62,029 bases of DNA from Bacteroidetes bacterium UBA2664 (GTDB lineage: Bacteria; Bacteroidota; Rhodothermia; Balneolales; Balneolaceae): positions 1 through 62,029 of the forward strand of contig DEMS01000028.1 in the NCBI GenBank assembly GCA_002359315.1. Reading direction: 5' to 3'. The translations under genes were made by a program, and so were the position numbers. The notes under the pieces are model-generated. The model was given only the letters and a program-made list of their open reading frames with translations, had not been told where the DNA came from and did no database searches. This document shows, piece by piece, positions 43,709 to 51,387 of this stretch (the first letter of the stretch is position 1; every line of letters starts with the position of its first letter).

Positions 43709-45052
43709 CTACACTATTTCTGATGTTCTCATTCGTAAAGCAATCGTGTGCCAAATCAATCCGACGCCAATAAGTACCAGCCCGATACCCCAAATCATCG
43801 GTTCAATCCAGAAAGCAAGAAAAAGGCATCCAGAGAGCCCCATGACCGGTATCCACCGTGGATAGAGTTGAAACTCTTTTGGCATCATCAAGGCTGACAG
43901 ATTCGTAATAGAGTAGTAAATCAGGACTGTAAAAGCACTAAAAGACCATGTAAATATGACGTCACCGCTGAGTACAAGCAGTCCAATAATCAATGCAGTA
44001 CCTATAACAGATCGTACAGGGCTTTTTGTTTTTGGATTGATAACTGATAAAATTCCCGGCACATCCTTGCGGCGAGCCATCCCAAGAAGTACTCTGGAAA
44101 GGCCTAATATCAGATTGAGAAGAACACCCAGCATAGCCGTAATCGCTGCTATGGAAATGATGGTTCCAATGAATGGAACGGATAACATTTGAGCAACGAT
44201 CATGAGCGGAGCGGCCTCGTCGTCGGCGGTCTGGCCAAAAGCCTCTGCACCCATCACAGAGAGTGCTGTAAGTGAGACAGATAAATAGAGGAGAACGATT
44301 ACTATCATTGTAAGGATAATCGCTTTTGGGATTGTTGTTCGAGGTTCTGAGACCTCCTCACCCAGAGTGGCGATTCTACCATAGCCTGTATAGGCGACAA
44401 ACATCAGTGCTGACCCATAAAGAATGGAGGAGACGGATGTATCTTCGAATGCAAGACGAATCGGTTCCACCGGAATTCCATTGATTATGAATGAGGTTAC
44501 GACGAGGGCTGTAAGTCCGAATAATGTAATAGTGACGATGATCGAATTCGCCAAATTACTTCGATTAATACCGCCGGAAACCAAAATGGTTACGACCGTG
44601 AGTAGCGCCAGTGATGATATCACATAGAGGCTATGATTTAATTCAATTCCAAATGAATAGAATAGATAACCAATACATCCAAGTACTGCCGTAGCAGCAG
44701 ATGCGGACTTCGCAATCATGAACATCCAACCGGCTGAAAACCCAAAGTAAGAACCCAGAAATCGATAACCATATTCGTAGGTACCGCCACTCACCGGATG
44801 TGCAGCGGCTAATTGAGCACTGCTTAATCCATTACATACGGCGAGCATTGCGGCAATAATAATTGCAATTAAAACACCATTACCGGAGATTTGAGTTGCA
44901 ATGGCAATACTTACAAAGATTCCGGTTCCAATTATTGAGCCGAGTCCCATTAGTATGGCCCCGGGTGTTTTAATCGATCTAAGAAGTTCGTTATTCAAAA
45001 TCTTTTCTGGACTGAGTGTTAAATCATAGATTTTTTCTAAAGTGCCGGCCAA
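43709..45052 (-). CDS. APC-superfamily amino acid permease
   Basis: 447 residues, about 12 TM helices. GLGSIIGTGIFVSI is the substrate-binding first helix of the APC fold; FVAYTGYGRIATLGEEVSEPRTTIP is helix 6 and its loop (split: VAYTGYGRIATLGEE and PRTTIPKAI). Transports amino acids or polyamines, but which one cannot be told. Starts at TTG: an in-frame TGA is five codons upstream and the first ATG is far into helix 1. Confidence 0.9.
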   Translation of the reverse strand: MAGTLEKIYDLTLSPEKILNNELLRSIKTPGAILMGLGSIIGTGIFVSIAIATQISGNGVLIAIIIAAMLAVCNGLSSAQLAAAHPVSGGTYEYGYRFLGSYFGFSAGWMFMIAKSASAATAVLGCIGYLFYSFGIELNHSLYVISSLALLTVVTILVSGGINRSNLANSIIVTITLFGLTALVVTSFIINGIPVEPIRLAFEDTSVSSILYGSALMFVAYTGYGRIATLGEEVSEPRTTIPKAIILTMIVIVLLYLSVSLTALSVMGAEAFGQTADDEAAPLMIVAQMLSVPFIGTIISIAAITAMLGVLLNLILGLSRVLLGMARRKDVPGILSVINPKTKSPVRSVIGTALIIGLLVLSGDVIFTWSFSAFTVLIYYSITNLSALMMPKEFQLYPRWIPVMGLSGCLFLAFWIEPMIWGIGLVLIGVGLIWHTIALRMRTSEIV

Positions 45053-45294
45053 CCTACTGTGTGGTCATAACAGCATCCCTGATATTTACAATAGGGTTGT
45101 AACATTTTTTAAAATTGACACTTATTCATTCTTTACCGAAAAAAGGTATCATTTGATTTGCAATAACAAAAATGGGGAAGCTGTTTTCAGCAGATTTAAA
45201 AATTTTGAGAAGTTTACAGCGGCAAAGATAGAATTTAAATGAAATTTGACGTTTATTGGGTTGTAATATTAAAGAGAACCAAATTCATCAATTT

Positions 45295-46431
45295 ATGGGA
45301 TCTGAAGCAAGATGGTACGTGAAATATACATATATATTGGCAGCCTTGATTCTCACTGTATATGCAATGATCATGGCGAAATCAATCCTTCTGCCACTAT
45401 TATTTGCACTCTTTTTCTCTATTCTGTTATCCCCATTTTGCGGATGGTTAGAACGGTATAAAATTCCAAGATTTTTATCCTCATTTGCCGGAATTCTGTT
45501 AGGGCTGATTGTTCTATTTGGAATTGGATTTTTCTTTTATAGTCAAATGGTCGCATTTTCTCAGGATGCAGATATGTTTGCAGAACGATTGGAAGAACTT
45601 CTTGGATCTATGGAAGGTTTTTTTTCAACCTGGTTTGCTGTGGAGGGAGAGATCAATTTGGACAGGCTCGTTTCAGCCAGTTTTGAATGGGTGCAGGAAA
45701 ATACCACTTCATTGACCCGGGGAATAACCGGTGCTGCGTCCACGATCACTTCAATATTCTTGGTGCCTATTTATATGTACTTAATGCTGCTATTTCGGGA
45801 CGTATTGAAAAATTTCGCCTTGAAAGCTTTTGGAAAGGGCAAAGAAGAGAACACAATTAAAGTTCATTCTATCATTTTAAAAGTAAAAACGCTTGTTCAA
45901 AAATATATTACCGGGCTCTTGATGGTTATTGCAATACTGGCAGTTTTGAACTCAGTCATGTTGATGGTTATTGGGATTGATCACGCTATCTTTTTCGGAG
46001 TATTTGCGGCAATGTTAAATGTAATCCCTTTTGTAGGGCCAATAATGGGGTCAATATTGCCCATTCTCTACTCCTTGATAACGATGGATTCACTGTTTTA
46101 CCCGTTTATTATTCTGCTTGGATTCTATATCATCCAACTGTTTGAAAGTAATTTATTTACACCGACCATTGTTGGGAGTCAGGTGAGCATGAATGCACTG
46201 GCTACATTGTTACTTATTTTCATCGGCGCACAAATATGGGGTTTAGCGGGAATGATACTTTTTATACCCCTGGGGGCTATTATTAAAGTTATCTGTGATG
46301 AAGTGGACTCATTAAATCATTTTGGATATCTGCTTGGCCGGCCCACAGACGATAAGAGTGATGAAGCAAGTCTTTTTGCCAAAAAAGTCAGGGCATTATC
46401 CAAAAAAGTCCGGCCCGGAAAATCAGAATAA
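45295..46431 (+). CDS. AI-2E family transporter (PerM/UPF0118)
   Basis: 378 residues with eight TM helices in the PerM arrangement: LLPLLFALFFSILLSPF near the N-terminus, KYITGLLMVIAIL, LNVIPFVGPIMGSILP (family signature) and LFIPLGAIIKVICDEV. The family includes the AI-2 exporter TqsA, Na+/H+ exchangers and many of unknown function. I start at ATG 45295; a TTG 13 codons upstream opens the frame with poor support. A strong bidirectional terminator follows. Confidence 0.9.
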   Translation: MGSEARWYVKYTYILAALILTVYAMIMAKSILLPLLFALFFSILLSPFCGWLERYKIPRFLSSFAGILLGLIVLFGIGFFFYSQMVAFSQDADMFAERLEELLGSMEGFFSTWFAVEGEINLDRLVSASFEWVQENTTSLTRGITGAASTITSIFLVPIYMYLMLLFRDVLKNFALKAFGKGKEENTIKVHSIILKVKTLVQKYITGLLMVIAILAVLNSVMLMVIGIDHAIFFGVFAAMLNVIPFVGPIMGSILPILYSLITMDSLFYPFIILLGFYIIQLFESNLFTPTIVGSQVSMNALATLLLIFIGAQIWGLAGMILFIPLGAIIKVICDEVDSLNHFGYLLGRPTDDKSDEASLFAKKVRALSKKVRPGKSE

Positions 46432-46436
46432 AATGG

Positions 46437-46476
46437 AAAAACCCCATTCCACGTAGATTTATGGAAAGGGGTTTTT
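46437..46476. terminator. Bidirectional intrinsic terminator
   Basis: AAAAACCCC and GGGGTTTTT with inner arms TTCCA/TGGAA around a 10-base loop. It has A and T runs on both sides, so it can end transcription from the AI-2E gene and from the convergent Gfo/Idh/MocA gene. Confidence 0.9.
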
Positions 46477-46509
46477 ATCTGGAGAATTAGGAATCAACGG
46501 ATGTCGCTA

Positions 46510-47754
46510 TTAAGAGAATAATACATCTGCCCCTTTCCCTTGAGAGATCAATGATTGATAGGTTTTAAGTTCATTTTTCACTTTAGGATCCGTGAGATCA
46601 ATTGTTTTCTTCTGTTCTGCTGCCATATATGCAGCTTGTACAAGAAATGTGACTTCAGCGCCAAATTCAAAATCCAGAAGTGCGTTTTTGCCATTCAGAA
46701 ATGAATTTACGGCATCTCTTATTTCAGTTGTATATCCATAGAGATCAGCCTCATTGGGCAGAACGGAGAGGAGTCCCCTGGATGAAGTCGATTTTTCAAG
46801 TGCAGTTTCTGCATCTGCGACTCCTTCTGCTGCCTCATCACCGATAAAGATCTCAACAGGGGAAATTAATGTGTTAATTTCCATTGCATAACCGGGACCT
46901 AACGCATCCATCCAGAGTCGTAATCCCTGCTTATCGTACATCCATGAATCGGTGAACTGTGCTTTCAGTAACTGACCTGTTTCGGGATTTTTAAATGTTG
47001 CAATACCTGTTGCGAAATCTTCAGCCGGTGTTTTGTTGTAATCCACACCGTATTTATCCAGCAACTGTTTTTTATATTTAGGCTGCCCCCATTTTAACAG
47101 TGAGGTATCGCACTGCATAGCTACCGGTTTCAAAAATGTCGTTGATTTACCTTCAGGTGTCAGGATATGTCGGCCAATGGCAATACTATGGCATCCCATA
47201 TCGGATAATACACCGCCACCTTGTCTGGTAGGGTCCCAAAACCAGGCGTTATGAGGGCCTGCATGCTCTTCGGTACTTCGTGCAAGTGTAAAACCACCCA
47301 TTACTTTCTGTTGAGGGCGAAGTTGGTGAAGCGCATTATTAATGGAATTCATATGAAGCTGATTTTCAAAGTAGGAAGTCAATAAGTTTCCTTCTTTAGC
47401 TAACTGTACCATTCTTTCAGCCTCAGCGACCGTACGTCCGAGAGGCTTTTCGCAAATAACACCTTTCAATTCAGCACCTTTTTTAACAGCGTCAACAATC
47501 TGTTCCATCATCTCAATTCGAGTGTAATTAGGGGACAGGAGTGCAACTGCATCACAATGATTACAAAGTTCAGCAACGGTTTTATAAAGTTTGGGTTCTC
47601 CCAACCCGTTCTTTTTTGCGTAATCAGCCAAAGCAGCGGCTCCGGTATGATCATAAATAGCTGAGAGTTCACAATTTCGCACTTGTTTCATAGCAAGAGC
47701 CTGAAATCTGGCGATAAAACCGGCGCCGATAAAACCCAATTTCAATGTTTTCAT
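46510..47754 (-). CDS. Gfo/Idh/MocA family oxidoreductase
   Basis: 414 residues. N-terminal Rossmann fold KLGFIGAGFIARFQALAM, then VALLSPNYTR, ICEKPLGRT (the EKP motif with catalytic Lys), and HNAWFWDPTRQGGGVLSDMGCHSI, split as FWDPTRQGGG and LSDMGCHSI, with the active-site His. C-terminal alpha/beta domain. NAD(P)-dependent sugar or cyclitol oxidation; the substrate is unknown. The next gene upstream on the same strand, encoding a duplicated-domain secreted protein, is 94 bases away. Confidence 0.9.
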   Translation of the reverse strand: MKTLKLGFIGAGFIARFQALAMKQVRNCELSAIYDHTGAAALADYAKKNGLGEPKLYKTVAELCNHCDAVALLSPNYTRIEMMEQIVDAVKKGAELKGVICEKPLGRTVAEAERMVQLAKEGNLLTSYFENQLHMNSINNALHQLRPQQKVMGGFTLARSTEEHAGPHNAWFWDPTRQGGGVLSDMGCHSIAIGRHILTPEGKSTTFLKPVAMQCDTSLLKWGQPKYKKQLLDKYGVDYNKTPAEDFATGIATFKNPETGQLLKAQFTDSWMYDKQGLRLWMDALGPGYAMEINTLISPVEIFIGDEAAEGVADAETALEKSTSSRGLLSVLPNEADLYGYTTEIRDAVNSFLNGKNALLDFEFGAEVTFLVQAAYMAAEQKKTIDLTDPKVKNELKTYQSLISQGKGADVLFS

Positions 47755-47848
47755 ATGTAGATATTATTTCTGTATAGGTTAAAAATTGACAGTTTATGTA
47801 ACTGATAAATAAAATCTGTGATTTTTCTGTTTAGTTGGGATTTGTTAA

Positions 47849-48667
47849 TCAATCGTAACCAACGGAATCCAAAAGTTTCCATATTTCAGTTTTATATAGG
47901 GATCTGGCTTCACCAGTACGTGTAAAATTATCACTTAACTCTTCATCAGATGCATCCGGATAAGCAATTCTTGCCAGCTCTAAACCCGCTCCGATGATCA
48001 TGTCACTCAATTTTTCATAATAATCTACAGTACTATATGTATAATTTCTAACATCTCCGGCCGGATAGTAGAGAGTATACATCGCCCAGCTATTCAGAAT
48101 ATTTTGTTCCACACGAACTTCATGAATATTCCCCCAGAAATCGAGCTCTATCTCTTCATGGCCGCCCGAACCACCCCGTGAGTCAAAGAAGTTTTTAGTT
48201 ATATAATTGCCAATTGGAAGCTTGCTATCATCACCAATAACGATATCATTTACCCTCCATATCTCAGTACGAATAACCTCTCGGGTATCACGGGTCTGCT
48301 CATAAAATTGAGTTAAATCTTTCTCAGGATATATTTCAGCAACAATTTCATTGAGTCCGAAATAATCAATTTTATCAAAATCATCAAAAACATTAACGGC
48401 AATATAGTTATAGGCAGCATCCGGCTCAGCAACAAAAGTGGAGTAGAAACTCCAACCCAAAATAATTCCGGAGTCCAGGCGAGCCTGATGAACCGGTTTC
48501 CAAAGCTCCTGTTCAACATGGAGATAGTTTCCTATTTGGTCAGATGGGGCTTTGAAATAATCAACTTTCAGATACAGATTATCGCTTGAGCTTTGAGCGG
48601 TTATAAAAGAGGTGTTGAAAGCTATAAAAAGAATTGTAAATAACGATGAGACACAGATTTTTTTCAT
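47849..48667 (-). CDS. Secreted protein with duplicated ferredoxin-like domain
   Basis: 272 residues with a signal peptide (ends ITAQ). Two halves look alike: YLKVDYFKAP..YLHVEQELWKPVHQARL..SFYSTF..TEIWRVND (about 30-145) and YITKNFFDSR..EIELDFWGNIHEVRV..AMYTLYYPAG..TEIWKLLD (about 150-268). Each half fits a dimeric alpha/beta-barrel (ABM-like) fold. Internal duplication is visible by eye. Function unknown. Confidence 0.72.
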   Translation of the reverse strand: MKKICVSSLFTILFIAFNTSFITAQSSSDNLYLKVDYFKAPSDQIGNYLHVEQELWKPVHQARLDSGIILGWSFYSTFVAEPDAAYNYIAVNVFDDFDKIDYFGLNEIVAEIYPEKDLTQFYEQTRDTREVIRTEIWRVNDIVIGDDSKLPIGNYITKNFFDSRGGSGGHEEIELDFWGNIHEVRVEQNILNSWAMYTLYYPAGDVRNYTYSTVDYYEKLSDMIIGAGLELARIAYPDASDEELSDNFTRTGEARSLYKTEIWKLLDSVGYD

Positions 48668-48881
48668 TTCAAGCGATTAATTTTTTTTTTCAAACAAGAT
48701 ATCATGATAACGATTTCATACAGTCTACCTCAAGTACTCATTTATTTTTGTAAAAATCATTTAAAACTACCCCAGTATTGATGTTAACAGTAATAAAATT
48801 TGCAAATTTGGATTTGGGGATTAAATTAATGAATGACAGTGAATAATGAAGTTCTAAACCATAACTTAAAAATAGAATCAT

Positions 48882-49277
48882 ATGTCAAATTCAGAGAATA
48901 AATATTTCGATGTAGCACCCCTTTTATTGAGAATAGGGGTTGGCGTAATTTTTATAGTAGCCGGATGGGGAAAACTAAACGGTATTGAAGGTGTGGAAGG
49001 ATTCTTCGGGAATCTTGGTATCCCACTGCCCGGAATTATGGCATGGGTGGTAGCGATTGTAGAGTTTGTAGGAGGCATCATGGTATTGTTGGGTGCGTAT
49101 GCACGAATCCCTTACGTATTGTTGGCATGCGTTATGATTGTTGCACTGCTAACTACTAAACTTGGCGGAGAATTCAGTGCTGCACGGCTGGATATGATGC
49201 TTTTGCTTGCAAATTTATCTCTCTACTTTATGGGAAGCGGTAAATATTCTGTTGATGATAGACTGAATAAAGGGTAA
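48882..49277 (+). CDS. DoxX family membrane protein
   Basis: 131 residues, four TM helices. PLLLRIGVGVIFIVAGWGKL is the DoxX signature, followed by GFFGNLGIPLPGIMAW and FVGGIMVLLGAYARIPY. DoxX proteins are linked to thiol and thiosulfate redox processes, but the family is diverse. A good terminator follows. Confidence 0.9.
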   Translation: MSNSENKYFDVAPLLLRIGVGVIFIVAGWGKLNGIEGVEGFFGNLGIPLPGIMAWVVAIVEFVGGIMVLLGAYARIPYVLLACVMIVALLTTKLGGEFSAARLDMMLLLANLSLYFMGSGKYSVDDRLNKG

Positions 49278-49307
49278 GCGATCTCCAAAATACTTAGTCA
49301 ATTTGAG

Positions 49308-49339
49308 AAAAAGCTTTCATTCATTTGGAAGCTTTTTTT
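49308..49339 (+). terminator. Intrinsic terminator after doxX
   Basis: AAAAAGCTTTC and GGAAGCTTTTTTT with a 9-base loop, starting 31 bases after the doxX stop. It also has A-runs on the left that would work in reverse for the convergent PH-SHOCT gene. Confidence 0.85.
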
Positions 49340-49407
49340 GATTTCAATCTTCATCATCCATGATTGTAAGATCTTTACCGGTCACACCGGTATAAAAGTA
49401 TCTATAA

Positions 49408-49926
49408 TCAGGATTCAAAGTGCTTCTTTTCTTCTTTAAAATCTTCATCTGATAACAAACCTTGTTGCCATAATCCGGTGAGATAATCCAAACGATCTAA
49501 AGAGATCGGAGCATTATCTGATGGTGGCGTCCGGATTTCTTTCTTTTTTTTGAGTCGAATTCTTTCAGCTTTAGCCGCTTGCAAAATAAGGTCAGAATGT
49601 GATTGAGGATTTTGAATCCCTGCTAAATCGATTGTTTTTTGTTCTGTAATGAGAACAAGTCTACCGGTATTTAATTTTTTGTCAATCCATCTTTGTTGAA
49701 CGTTTATATCATGAATATCAGCTAAATTAACCGTTTCAGAGGATGTACGATCCGTTTTGGTGATTGATTGATTCCCTATTTTATAAGTAATGGCAGACTG
49801 TTTTCTGTAAGCCAGATAGATTACAATAAGACCAATACCAAAAAGTGGCACCAATAGGGCCCCAATGATATACCACCATATTTGGAAAGTATAGGAAGGT
49901 TTCAAATCTATTGTTTTTTCCGACAT
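49408..49926 (-). CDS. PH-like (bPH_2) and SHOCT domain protein
   Basis: 172 residues. Two TM helices near 15-40, then a bPH_2 domain (ITYKIGNQSITKTDR, ETVNLADIHDINV, GRLVLITEQKTIDLAG) and a C-terminal SHOCT motif (DRLDYLTGLWQQGLLSDEDF). This layout is a common membrane-linked adaptor family of unknown function. Divergent from the ccm operon. Confidence 0.88.
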   Translation of the reverse strand: MSEKTIDLKPSYTFQIWWYIIGALLVPLFGIGLIVIYLAYRKQSAITYKIGNQSITKTDRTSSETVNLADIHDINVQQRWIDKKLNTGRLVLITEQKTIDLAGIQNPQSHSDLILQAAKAERIRLKKKKEIRTPPSDNAPISLDRLDYLTGLWQQGLLSDEDFKEEKKHFES

Positions 49927-50067
49927 GGTTTAATTTTTTTATTGGTTTTGTACTTTTAAAGAACATAATTTTTTTGACTTTCTTTCACAAAGAGTTCACA
50001 AAAAAATCGTTCTTTTTATGTATCTTAAACAGCAAATTGAAAGTGTAAAATTGATTTTGAAAACCGT

Positions 50068-50730
50068 TTGAAAGCCTGGAAATATATTATTGCGATATGG
50101 ATGACCGTTGTGATTTCAGCCGGTTTTTTGATTCGTATTCCCAACATACCCATTCTGGAAGAGTCGGCCAGAAATCTTTTTCTGCATGTGCCCATGTGGT
50201 TTACTATGATGGTTGCATTTGCGATGGCATTTTATTTTAGTATTCGCTTTTTGAATGATGAATCTCCACTTTGGGATAGAAAAGCGGAAACAGCAACGGC
50301 TGTTGGGTTGGTTTTCGGTATCTGTGGCCTGTTAACCGGCTCTCTGTGGGCAAAGTTTACCTGGGGCACCTGGTGGACATTTTCGGAGCCGAGAATGAAT
50401 CTCGCTGCACTTTCAATGATGATTTTTGTGGCATATTTTATTCTTCGATCCGCTTTTAATGACAAAGAAAAACGAGCAAAAATTTCAGCTGTCTACAATA
50501 TATTTGGAATTACGACCGTGCCTTTTTTGCTTTACATCATACCCAGACAATTGCCAAGCCTTCATCCGGGTGCAGATGGAAATCCGGCTTTTAGTGAGAT
50601 TACTGCACCGGAATTGCGATTTATATTTTATCCGGCTGTCATTGGATTTATCGGTCTTGCAATCTGGATGATGGATATTGTAAACCGCTACAAACGAATT
50701 GAACAGTTGACTTATACCGGGAAATCATGA
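50068..50730 (+). CDS. ccmC: CcmC-like heme handling protein
   Basis: 220 residues, six TM helices. The heme-binding His residues are seen in NLFLHVPMWFTM and LPSLHPGAD. The WWD-like motif is WGTWWTFSEPRMN rather than WGTWWVWDARLT, so Asp is replaced and one residue is added. It starts at TTG with no clear SD site. First gene of ccmC-D-E-F, with stop/start overlap into ccmD. ccmA/B are not adjacent. Confidence 0.9.
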   Translation: MKAWKYIIAIWMTVVISAGFLIRIPNIPILEESARNLFLHVPMWFTMMVAFAMAFYFSIRFLNDESPLWDRKAETATAVGLVFGICGLLTGSLWAKFTWGTWWTFSEPRMNLAALSMMIFVAYFILRSAFNDKEKRAKISAVYNIFGITTVPFLLYIIPRQLPSLHPGADGNPAFSEITAPELRFIFYPAVIGFIGLAIWMMDIVNRYKRIEQLTYTGKS

Positions 50731-50996
50731 AATTATCTTTCATACAAGAATCGACTTCTGCAGCCGTTGATTCAATATCTAACAGTTATTCTGAACGATG
50801 GGAGGGGCTGGAAGGGATTGAAGAGTCCTCCTCATTCATTCAATTTATGGGATCAAATGATCTGATTTTTGTTGTATTAGGGGTAAGTCTTATCATATGG
50901 TTTGTTCTTATTTTCTACATGATTAAAATAGATCGGAATTTGAGCAAACTGGAAAAGAAGCTGGAATCAGAAAAAGAAGAAATAAATGAAGCCTAA
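50727..50996 (+). CDS. ccmD: CcmD-like small membrane protein
   Basis: 89 residues with one TM helix (IFVVLGVSLIIWFVLIFYMI) and a basic/acidic coiled tail (SKLEKKLESEKEE). Length and position between ccmC and ccmE identify it; the sequence alone would not. CcmD helps release holo-CcmE. Start overlaps ccmC (ATGA), end overlaps ccmE by 11 bases. Confidence 0.8.
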   Translation: MKLSFIQESTSAAVDSISNSYSERWEGLEGIEESSSFIQFMGSNDLIFVVLGVSLIIWFVLIFYMIKIDRNLSKLEKKLESEKEEINEA

Positions 50997-51372
50997 AATA
51001 ATTATTGGGGTCGTCTCTATTGTCGCATTTACATCATTATTGATGTATAACTTTGGAAATAGCATCAGTACGTATGTAAATTTTGAGGAAGCGGAAACCC
51101 GATCGATTTCTCATGTGATCGGCACCTGGGACGATAGTGAAGCTCACGGATTTTCAATGGAATCCATGCAGTTTTCCTTCTATATGATTGATCAAGCCGG
51201 TAACAGCAGAAGAGTGGTATATTCGAGGCCCAAACCGAATAATTTTGAACAAGCTACACAGCTGGTTGTAATAGGGGAAATGAGAAACAATGTATTTCAT
51301 GCTCATGAAATGCTGATGAAATGCCCTTCAAAGTATAATGAAAACCCTGAGTTTGAACTTGCTGATTCATAG
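50986..51372 (+). CDS. ccmE: CcmE heme chaperone, Cys-type (CX3Y)
   Basis: 128 residues with an N-terminal TM anchor and an OB-fold. The heme-binding motif, which is KHDENY in E. coli (His130), reads KCPSKY here with Cys113 and Tyr117. This CX3Y form marks the System I* variant of cytochrome c maturation, known from Desulfovibrio-type bacteria and archaea. The rest of the chain (SMQFSFYMIDQAGN, QLVVIGEM) fits CcmE. Confidence 0.88.
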   Translation: MKPKIIIGVVSIVAFTSLLMYNFGNSISTYVNFEEAETRSISHVIGTWDDSEAHGFSMESMQFSFYMIDQAGNSRRVVYSRPKPNNFEQATQLVVIGEMRNNVFHAHEMLMKCPSKYNENPEFELADS

Positions 51373-51387
51373 ATTTTTTAAGCGGTT

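Noticed and set aside
48816..48822. GGGGATT before the doxX gene as a further copy of the operator
   Set aside because: Only one arm is present and no partner AATCCCC is found at the right distance.
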